A stretch of DNA of 64,000 nt from assembly GCA_015039365.1 (NCBI GenBank), contig WION01000015.1, positions 248,001-312,000 on the forward strand, given 5' to 3'. This DNA comes from Amanita rubescens. Its lineage: Eukaryota > Basidiomycota > Agaricomycetes > Agaricales > Amanitaceae. This document shows positions 57,501-64,000 of the stretch, piece after piece (the stretch's first letter is position 1; each line of letters starts with the position of its first letter). The position numbers and the translations under genes were made by a program. The notes under the pieces are model-generated. The model searched no databases. It saw only the letters and a program-made list of their open reading frames with translations, and had not been told where the DNA came from.

Positions 57501-60493
57501 CCTCGATCGGAACGAACGATTTTTATGTTATATCCATATTGGTTGTATATTTGTTTGTGCCAACCTTCAAATACTACAGCAACGTTAGACTTTTTCTGTA
57601 ATGGTTTTACCCATACATGAGATGTACAATCATCAAATATTAAAAGTAAATATTTTTGTTTATGATAAGATTGTATTGGAAAAGTCATCAAGTCACAGTG
57701 TATACGTTCAAAGGGTTGGGTAGCACGTTTTTCTGAAAGAGGAAAGCTTTGTGAAACAGCTTTTCCTTTTAGACAACCGTTACAAGGTTCTAAGTCTTTA
57801 GGAATTGTTAAGGGAGGGAAACCCTCTAAGTTTTTAGAGCCTAATTTTAATATTTGTTGGCTAGGATGACCCATCCGTTGATGCCAAATTTCATATCCAA
57901 CAACATTAATAGTGGTCATCATTAATTTATAATTTGAAGGTTTAATAATTTGACCTTCTGTCCACATTAATGTTTCGTTGCCATCTCCTGGAAATCCTTC
58001 CAGTGATGCGTTTTCAGAGCCTTCTCTGTAGAAAGAAATCCTATCATTATCTTGTTTTGCAATAAAACCTTGTTTACACAATGTTCCATTGCTTATTAGT
58101 CGTAGTGTGGCACTTGGCATATGGAGGACCGGATAAAGTTTCAATCTTGAAACCGAACCATTTTTAAGAGTGTGATCCAAAATCACAGTTCCTATACCTA
58201 ATATATCTGCTTGATTATCAGCTGTGAATACTGAAGTAGGAACTTCGTATTTTTTATAGCTGACAAAATCTTCTAAGTGTGCGGTAAAATGATGTGATGC
58301 ACCTGAGTCACACATCCATATTGTAAGTCCTTTATTATTTTCATAACATTCAGGACATTTGCAAGAAGGTGATTTACTACAAGGTAGATTATATGGATCT
58401 TGAAGATGTCCAATGTTAATAACATTAGCACATCTTCGATTGTTTTCTTCTATTATGAATTCATCCAAGTTATATTGATTGTATAATTCAGAGAATGTTC
58501 CATAATTTGGAAGATTTTGAAGATTAGACATGTTTTGTCTGTATCTTTCATTCTCACGCATATTGGCATCAAAATTATATAAATTATGAAGATCTGTAGA
58601 TCTTCTTGGTGTAGGGTTTACTATCGGTACATTTGATGGTATTACCGGTACAGTGTCAATAGTACGATTAGTTGGATAATCGTATAAATTGAAAAAATCT
58701 TCATAAGGCGTAATAGGCCTTGTTGGGATTTGAGATGATGCCATAGATTCTGGAGCCGTATGGTAAACAGAATCTTGATCAGATTGGTAAAAGTAATTTA
58801 AATCTGATGAACTTACAGATTCTGGTCGGAGGGATACAGTGTCATGGTCATTTACCATCCCTCTCAACATATTTTGTAAGTGTTCTAAAGTGCGTGCATT
58901 AGTATTCATTCTTCGAGCTTCCAAATTAGCTCGTCGAACTTGATCCACATAATATTGTCTGGTATGTACATACCACCAACTTATTTGTTCATCATCAAAG
59001 GAACCAGGCATTGGTCCTTCAGCCTCCTCATCGGTATAAAGTCCTTCATACCCTGAAGAATTGGCCTCAGATTGATGTGATTCATTATCTGTTTGATATC
59101 CTTCATTATCGGTTTGATGATGGGATATACTAGAGGAAGCAAAGATAGGACTAGAAAGATCGTCCAAACTTTGAGTATCCTTAGTATCTGCAAATATTGC
59201 AGAATCAAAGATATCAGAGTAGTCCGTTGATTCAGTTCGTACTTTTTGTACATCTCTGGATACAGAATCTCCCGAATCTTCGGATGTCTCATCAATTCTC
59301 CCCATGAAGTCATCCATGGGAACCGCACGAGTACCTTTGTACTTGTAAATCTTGGGGACAAATTCTTCATCAAAATCTGTCATTACCTGATCTCCAATTC
59401 TGGCAATCAGAGGTAAAGATGCTGATGTCGAAGATGCCATAGCATGCCCAGAACCAAGTGTTGATTGAGCTGCTGTGCGAGCAGCAAGTTTATTCGCACG
59501 ATTCTTTGCTTTAGCTGCCTTATTGCGTTCCCAATTTGGTCCTTTAGACTGATTAGGGACTTGACCAGCCCATTGGGGTCTAAAAGGAGTCTGAGATTGG
59601 CCAGGTGTATGTTTTGGTCCATTAGATGGTCCACCTGTCGAAGTATGTTGTGTTGGGTTTCTTCGATTTCCCATTGGTTTTCTTCCACCTCTGCCTCGAA
59701 AGGATTTCCCACGATAGGAATTCCAAGGGGTGCGAGGTTGTCCTTGTTGCAATTGTTGGCGTGCCATATTTGCAACTACTTGAGAGTTAGAATGTTTATT
59801 CCCTCTCGTGACAACAGAAGTATTGGCATTGTTCCTGTTACCTTTCCTTCGGGACCATTCCTCAGATATGAGATTGAGGAATTCATCTACAGTGTCATCA
59901 TCTGCGGAATGTGCCAACAGATTTGCGACAAAGCTGTCCCATGAAGGAGGTAAGGCATGTAGGATCGTCATAATTTGCATTTTGACGGTTAAAGTTACAC
60001 CTTGATTTGACACTCTATTAATCAAGTCCATAAGATGCGGAACTTGAGTGTTTGGATTGGAATTCTCTTTGAGTTTCCAGTCGACAATTTGTCTATAGAG
60101 TCCAAACGTAGCAGCCAGACCTTGTTTACCAAATTTATCCTTTAGAGATTTCCAAAGGACTTCGGCTTTATCATTTTTATCGTCAACAAGGTGTACTAGA
60201 TTAGGTGCTAGTTTTAAGGTAATGTAACCTTTGGCTTTCATATTGTCCTCTTTAAATTCGACGTATTCTTTGCGAATTTCTTTAAGGGTTTTTAATTGAT
60301 CTGGCTTTATGTCAGATGTCTTTATTGCCGCTTTTTCAGACGGTTCAAGATCTCTGGGCCAGTCAAGTTTAGGATCAATATGTGCACCAAGACCTTGACT
60401 GTTCAAGTACGCAGTCATAAGTCTTTCGAATGCAAGCCAATTTGATCCGGTAAGGACAGGAACAATGGAGTTTATCGAATTGGAAGAAGACAT
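54521..60493 (-). CDS. copia gag-pol polyprotein, 1990 codons, intact
   Basis: Copies the element through RNA. Order: UBN2-type gag (residues 1-250; WLAFERLMTAYLNSQ), a basic RGG-like segment (SYRGKSFRGRGGRKPMGNRR), a long acidic/Ser/Tyr-rich insertion (about 380-700), protease with DSGASHH near 729, integrase with HHCC (WHQRMGHP..CNGC near 868-908) and DDE residues in HCDLMTF, RSDRGGEF and QNGKVERMNRT (near 934, 994, 1029), reverse transcriptase (KTAFLYGDLEADIYMQQPEG near 1519; YVDDML near 1604) and RNase H (FTDADWG near 1772; STEAEY near 1817). No CCHC zinc knuckle is present in gag; Cys-rich CSKSPSCKCPEC precedes the protease instead. The total is longer than the usual 1300-1500 residues because of the insertion. 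Confidence 0.95.
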   Translation of the reverse strand: MSSSNSINSIVPVLTGSNWLAFERLMTAYLNSQGLGAHIDPKLDWPRDLEPSEKAAIKTSDIKPDQLKTLKEIRKEYVEFKEDNMKAKGYITLKLAPNLVHLVDDKNDKAEVLWKSLKDKFGKQGLAATFGLYRQIVDWKLKENSNPNTQVPHLMDLINRVSNQGVTLTVKMQIMTILHALPPSWDSFVANLLAHSADDDTVDEFLNLISEEWSRRKGNRNNANTSVVTRGNKHSNSQVVANMARQQLQQGQPRTPWNSYRGKSFRGRGGRKPMGNRRNPTQHTSTGGPSNGPKHTPGQSQTPFRPQWAGQVPNQSKGPNWERNKAAKAKNRANKLAARTAAQSTLGSGHAMASSTSASLPLIARIGDQVMTDFDEEFVPKIYKYKGTRAVPMDDFMGRIDETSEDSGDSVSRDVQKVRTESTDYSDIFDSAIFADTKDTQSLDDLSSPIFASSSISHHQTDNEGYQTDNESHQSEANSSGYEGLYTDEEAEGPMPGSFDDEQISWWYVHTRQYYVDQVRRANLEARRMNTNARTLEHLQNMLRGMVNDHDTVSLRPESVSSSDLNYFYQSDQDSVYHTAPESMASSQIPTRPITPYEDFFNLYDYPTNRTIDTVPVIPSNVPIVNPTPRRSTDLHNLYNFDANMRENERYRQNMSNLQNLPNYGTFSELYNQYNLDEFIIEENNRRCANVINIGHLQDPYNLPCSKSPSCKCPECYENNKGLTIWMCDSGASHHFTAHLEDFVSYKKYEVPTSVFTADNQADILGIGTVILDHTLKNGSVSRLKLYPVLHMPSATLRLISNGTLCKQGFIAKQDNDRISFYREGSENASLEGFPGDGNETLMWTEGQIIKPSNYKLMMTTINVVGYEIWHQRMGHPSQQILKLGSKNLEGFPPLTIPKDLEPCNGCLKGKAVSQSFPLSEKRATQPFERIHCDLMTFPIQSYHKQKYLLLIFDDCTSHVWVKPLQKKSNVAVVFEGWHKQIYNQYGYNIKIVRSDRGGEFMSTNIQDYLIDVGIIHEKSTPYIHQQNGKVERMNRTLWEKSEALRLHASCPQSWWNFAIETAVHVYNRTPLRRTKWKTPVENLTGKKPDVSYFKIFGSKAWVFIPHESRENKLTPRSEIMTFIGYEPNAKAYRFMTNTNQLRVSTQAEFDETKFPRAKPQDENYTKNLDPIRPIEQDNSENSDKNISDGKPNNEGDISSEQQHSDDDFFDFNFENHSSSDSSDDDDDDTKWDDKLESFFEKKDTSSKDKGVELDQPTGVELDLPVQSLKDKPTKGKGKGTAKKPVEPTRRSERSRKPVIQKDNAYGNKTPLEIEKEITEEQDVVRELIQDLKEKDKSDPRLDVTIRYSLRSKIRQHIDKVKLLYSTLHNAQINEMTSLIKEQGNGFLNYLLAQAIPAIDISRDNIREYQYKDIQKVKITDPKSYEQWETAMNNEMKSLNDRKIWELTELPHNRTPIKCRWVYDIKSDGRKKARLVAKGFSQRPGLDYDETFSPVARYETIRLLLAISVLEKWDIEALDVKTAFLYGDLEADIYMQQPEGYVVKGQEQKVYQLKKAIYGLKQASYAWNKQANKSLEDLGFIRCLSDSGVYVRREDDTIIVCIVYVDDMLFMGDNTPEIHKVKNAFMKKWECHDLGKVKEYLGMQINYNKNMGTLIIDQHAYAKKVVTRFGLENCKPTRTPLPTGYIPTAATKECTAEMRSYFQQIIGSLLYLALGTRPDITYQVILMSQFCANPNEEHIQKALYIVRYVNTTVQTKIVYNGLNKEGFVAFTDADWGADKITRKSVTGYIVKLAGGAISWVSRKQKVVALSSTEAEYMSMSDTSRQIVWIESLMSELDFPIKTIFLCCDNQGAMFLASNPAQEHRSKHIDIRFHYIRECVESEKIKLTYIPTNEQVADIMTKNLPYSKFVIFRMKMGLILDDSQISLSNHIKASQTFANYIKSKTLNKSPGQHSKIFERIQDLEVRGYLEEIFKYYERENDKLTTLLKANK

Positions 60494-60685
60494 TTTCTTA
60501 CTTTGGTTAAGTTTGTTTAAAATCTAAGAAGATTTTTCGTAAGAAAAGGTTCAAATAATAATAAGGCATAAGAATATATGTGATGATGTAATTTCCGTCC
60601 TGATTTCTTAAGCTTAATGTCGTTCATGTCAAAAATGACAAGAATATAGTATTTTTACTATCTAGTGTTAATACTAGAAAGTAAA

Positions 60686-61939
60686 CTAGGGAATATCTTT
60701 TTTACACGTCCTTTCAGGTATGTAACATCGAATTTCCGTCACAGGGTTAGATGTGAATCTAGCCCTCCTATTGTCTCTATCATCGACAGGTTTGTCAAAA
60801 ATAGATTCTTTAGGTAATTTTATGTGAGGAAAGTCTTTATACCGTCCGGGAAGCCTTCCAGTTTCCTGCCATATTCCCATATCATTACTATATTCGTCAA
60901 CAACCCTTTTCACTTCGGTTCCCTCTTGATTTGAAGGAAACACTCCAGCCGCTCTGCTTTCGGCTCGAGTTTTAGATACGATATATCCCCAACTTGCAAT
61001 GTTTGGGGCGCATCTACTCCAGGTAGGTGTTGTTGACTTTCGCCATCCTTTTTGTTCTGTATTACGTTTTAGTTGGGTCTTATATACGTTAAAAGGTGTA
61101 TTTACCTTTCCTTTTTTGTATATTTGAGTGATCTCCTCCGGAAGAGGAATTCTGCCCCTTTCGTCAGATGCGATGCCAAGGAAATGTTGGCGGTACGCAT
61201 CCGAATCCAAAGCATTAGGGATATTCGTCTTATTTTTCCATTGACGATTACCCTTATGCCAGTCGTTTTTGGTGACTGGTCTGAATTGGACATGGGCATT
61301 GTTTGGTGGTCCATAGGACCACTCTTCCGGTTTAGTGTTGTGGATCCAAGGCGATCCACGATCTTTGTTATATCGCCAACCTTCGTTGACGATAACAGGT
61401 CGTCCTTGTGGACAAGAGACTGGCCCAACAGCCTTCGCGGCCTTGGCGTATGAGACTAGATTATCTTTATGAGATAAAGATGCACACCTAGTATTTCTAG
61501 AAGACTGACCTGTTGGGCTCCGCATTGATTTGGGAGCCGTCGGGACTCCTTTATAGTCGAAGACGACTTTTTGTACACAGCGGTGTACATGATGTATCGC
61601 ATCGGGATGCGAACAGTGGCAGCCTTTTGCTGCATGAGGCATATATGGGCGCGAGCCCATGGGAACAGGATACTTTTTATAGTTCCTATTTAGCCTCACA
61701 GCTTGAGGCGTAGAAGTCGGGACAGGAATACGTAATGAAGGTACCATTTCTGGTACCTGTGCCTTTGCAGGCGGCGGCAAGTTTTTAGGTAAGGCCCTAA
61801 CGGGGGCCTGGAGATGCCGGGCGCCAGAGCCGGGCAAATTGTTCAGGGTAGTCCGAGAGGGGACTGTCCTCGAAGAAATCGGAGTGCCAAGGGCACCGCC
61901 AGCAGAAGACAACGGCGAGAAAGAGTTTACAAACGACAT
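60686..61939 (-). CDS. unidentified 417-codon frame beside the copia gag
   Basis: Intact frame from ATG 61939 (MSFVNSFSPLSSAGGALGTP), 193 bp upstream of gag-pol on the same strand. The N-terminal 100 residues are Pro/Ser-rich; then GCHCSHPDAIHHVHRC, a Cys/His cluster that could bind zinc; then a basic, aromatic-rich body (NTKPEEWSYGPPNNAHVQF, NRQWKNKTNIPNALDSD, PTWSRCAPNIASWGYIVSKT) and the end CYIPERTCKKDIP. There is no reverse transcriptase, integrase or envelope-like membrane helix. It may be an extra ORF of this element family, which would explain its position in the leader, or a captured or unrelated gene. I do not recognise it. Confidence 0.6.
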   Translation of the reverse strand: MSFVNSFSPLSSAGGALGTPISSRTVPSRTTLNNLPGSGARHLQAPVRALPKNLPPPAKAQVPEMVPSLRIPVPTSTPQAVRLNRNYKKYPVPMGSRPYMPHAAKGCHCSHPDAIHHVHRCVQKVVFDYKGVPTAPKSMRSPTGQSSRNTRCASLSHKDNLVSYAKAAKAVGPVSCPQGRPVIVNEGWRYNKDRGSPWIHNTKPEEWSYGPPNNAHVQFRPVTKNDWHKGNRQWKNKTNIPNALDSDAYRQHFLGIASDERGRIPLPEEITQIYKKGKVNTPFNVYKTQLKRNTEQKGWRKSTTPTWSRCAPNIASWGYIVSKTRAESRAAGVFPSNQEGTEVKRVVDEYSNDMGIWQETGRLPGRYKDFPHIKLPKESIFDKPVDDRDNRRARFTSNPVTEIRCYIPERTCKKDIP

Positions 61940-62145
61940 TTTTATATAAATTGAAAAAATTGATTTTAAAATTTTGCTGAAATCAGGAGGTTTAATCATC
62001 ACATAGTTCTTTGGATAAGATCAAAAGAAAGGAATGGGCGTTCAGAGCCTTCAGCCCTTACTAATCCCAGAAAACAGATAATTTGTACGCAAATTGGATG
62101 TTTCGGCACAAGTTTCGCACATCATTGTTTCTTCTTGTCATGCAT

Positions 62146-64000
62146 GTTGAATTTGGTACTAATCGTTATGAAAGGTGTTATTTTAACCAAGATCTATGTC
62201 ACATTGGTATCCACTTCGATGTTTTTAGCATCTAATAATGTTACAACACGGTACGGACTCCCGCATTATGCTTACATGATACGTCGGACATGTTTATTTT
62301 CTTTATGCATACCTTACTCGTCATTCCCTTTATGCTCGATTCATACGGACTAACTTGTTCCCTTACTTATACCAATCCTTATTCCACATATGACGCCGTC
62401 CTTATACCTACTTTCATACTTACCTTTATACATTAATTAGTACGTCCCATTGTACTTGCTAGTATAAGTACCACATGTATTCTAGAGTCGAACCCTAAGT
62501 TCGACTTAGCTGTTTATTGTCGTCTGGCAATATAACTATACTCTTAAAACTCATCTACCACAATCGTCCTCAGATCCTAAGTCAACGTCTTGACTTAGTA
62601 TTGAACTTATAATCTTAACGGTTTGACTTAAGACTTGTAATCGTGACTAGAGTTGCCGCTGCAACTTAAGTTGAGATTAACGAGTTCGTAACAATTAAGT
62701 CGAACTTATCAATAAGCCTGAACATCGATTCATTGGCATTTGATAACACACACTTCGACGAACTTCCGGAAAGCCAGCCCGTAGGTTACTGGCCACGTTG
62801 TCAAAACGGATTGGAGAGCTCCACCGAATAGAGCTACACGAGATCGTAAAGGGAACTACATTCTTGACGGATACTACGTCAGACTAAACGGTGCAAAACG
62901 AATCTGGGAAGATACAGGAGGAAATCCAGTTAAAGAACAAGAATTCTGGATACCACAAAAAGAAACTAGACCTCCGAACGAATCGTATTATTATTTCGCA
63001 GATCTATATCTTCAGGAACAGCACATTAGATTCGATCACCTCACAGAACGTTGGATAGCATCCGAAACACAAGAATTTGTCCCTAACGAATACTTCAACA
63101 CCCCCATTTGGATAAAGGGGACTGCTGACGCTCTACCAGAGAACTTAAGACCGAAAACTCTCCTTTCCATACAGACAAAAGGCAAAAAGAAAGCAAACTT
63201 TGGCCTAAACGAGAGTGAATCCGAGAAAGAAGGAGAAACAGATCAAGAACCCGATCTATCCCTTGATTTTCTCAGTGATCTTTCAGTTGGAACGACACCA
63301 ACACCTGCCCAACAACCGACCAACCCCGAATCAGGTCCTTCGAACCCTAAAGAAGAAAAGGACGAAGAAGACCCGTTTGACTCTGACAGAATCGAAGTAG
63401 ACGAACCTAAACCCGACCCAACTCCACCACGTAGAGATCCATCACCCCCACCATCACCAAGGATGTCTGGAGGAAGCACAGACCCGACACCCAACCCACG
63501 AATCCCTAGTCTCATCGGAGATCTTCCTGAATTCAAAGGGAAGCGAAAGGATGCCAACACGTTCATAGAAGATATCGAAATCTTCTTTGATATGAACCCT
63601 GAACGGATGAACACAGACCGTTTAAAAATCCTTGCTGCCCTGAATAAAATCTCAGACGGAGCTAGACAATGGAAAAAGAATAAATTAGCAGAACTACGAA
63701 AATCTCGTACCACCACCGAAGAAGGCATCACGAGACCTGCTTTATTCGATGACTGGGAAGCATTTAAACTGTCATTCTTGACAGATTGGGGAGAAGTGGA
63801 TCCAAGTGGAAATGCATATACGAAAATTCTCAATCTACAGAACAGATCGTCTATGAAAGGAAAGAAACAGATGACCCTACCTAACTACGTTAATCAGTTC
63901 AAGGAACAAATCACGAAAGCCGGAATTGAAGGAGAAGCAGCATTCCATATGTTCGGAAAAGGACTTACAGCACCCGAGTTCGAAAAAGCAATGCTCATGA
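62146..64000 (+). mobile_element. 5' part of a Ty3/gypsy element (runs off the window)
   Basis: The gag below plus an A/T-rich upstream block (about 62146-62700) that begins TGTTGAATTTGG and holds nested inverted repeats: AGTCGAAC/GTTCGACT at 62486-62506 and CTAAGTCA/TGACTTAG at 62577-62598. The block is probably the 5' LTR and leader, but its ends are not proven because the partner LTR is outside. Confidence 0.6.
62715..64000 (+). CDS. gypsy gag polyprotein, N-terminal part, one frameshift
   Basis: The frame opens without a clear ATG (SLAFDNTHFDELPESQPVGY) and shifts near 62798, where one extra T breaks WPR from VKTDWRAPPNRATRDRKGNY. After that it stays open to the window end. A variable acidic/Pro-rich region (about 63200-63480) leads to the retrotransposon gag domain: PRIPSLIGDLPEFKGKRKDA, TFIEDIEIFFDMNPERM, ALFDDWEAFKLSFLTDWGEV, NYVNQFKEQITKAGI and FGKGLTAPEFEKAM. 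This is the capsid-type domain of fungal Ty3/gypsy elements. Protease and polymerase would lie beyond 64000. Confidence 0.85.

Larger units (their letters stand above)
53801..60493 (-). mobile_element. Ty1/copia LTR retrotransposon, 5' LTR not visible
   Basis: Minus-strand element with an intact gag-pol (54521-60493), a polypurine tract at 54506-54516 and a 3' LTR at 53801-54505. No matching LTR occurs between 60494 and 64000. The element is thus 5'-truncated or rearranged, or its leader is unusually long and the second LTR lies outside. The uninterrupted 6-kb frame suggests a recent insertion. Confidence 0.9.

Noticed and set aside
62481..62510. tRNA-like TCGAA stretch
   Set aside because: The inverted repeat there is too short and lacks cloverleaf arms and an anticodon loop; it belongs to the gypsy leader.

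Overview
The window is nuclear DNA of a filamentous basidiomycete, most likely an agaricomycete. The evidence is dense spliceosomal introns (mostly 46-65 nt, with recognisable CTRAY branch sites), several 7-TM proteins of the basidiomycete DUF6534 type, a Crinkler/RHS-type P-loop protein, a UstYa/DUF3328 protein, and housekeeping proteins of fungal type. Almost no gene is a single open frame, so exon chains were built by hand from splice signals plus family alignment from memory; exon ends are exact where a chain closes in frame and approximate elsewhere.

Layout. 0.3-8 kb: a membrane-anchored WSNQNATWG-motif protein and a GNAT acetyltransferase (both minus, each with one single-base frameshift), a UstYa-like oxidase (plus) with a GC-AG intron, the spliceosomal U2B''/U1A protein (minus), and two small secreted proteins (minus) that share a 5' end, one carrying a long proline-rich tail. 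8.7-13 kb: a divergent pepsin-like protein and chaperonin CCT3 (plus; CCT3 has two frame breaks). 14.8-23.4 kb: two paralogous DUF6534 membrane-protein genes (minus) around the cohesin-loader gene MAU2/SCC4 (plus, several frame breaks). Both paralogues keep the same 14-nt and 10-nt micro-exons. 25.7-34 kb: a tiny basic protein, two proteins with a shared VHFPP motif, and a Crinkler/RHS-type NTPase. 34.6-38 kb: a large DUF726 alpha/beta-hydrolase membrane protein. 38.7-42 kb: an inverted duplication of small genes with one intact and several broken copies. 42.2-48.2 kb: a compact housekeeping block of SRP14 and a MET1-like siroheme synthase sharing a 131-bp divergent promoter, then a complete secreted pepsin-type protease and a coiled-coil protein. 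48.5-52 kb: a tandem duplication of a gene with short amyloid-motif-like repeats. 52.4-64 kb: repeats and transposons, namely a Ty1/copia element with an intact 1990-codon gag-pol and one LTR, an unexplained 417-codon frame beside it, and the 5' part of a Ty3/gypsy gag.

The genes do not form one pathway. SRP14, CCT3, U2B'', MAU2 and MET1 are unrelated housekeeping functions; between them lie lineage-specific, duplicated or decaying genes. Single-base frame breaks recur in otherwise well conserved genes in the first 27 kb, so either local sequence quality or gene decay needs to be settled before function is inferred there.
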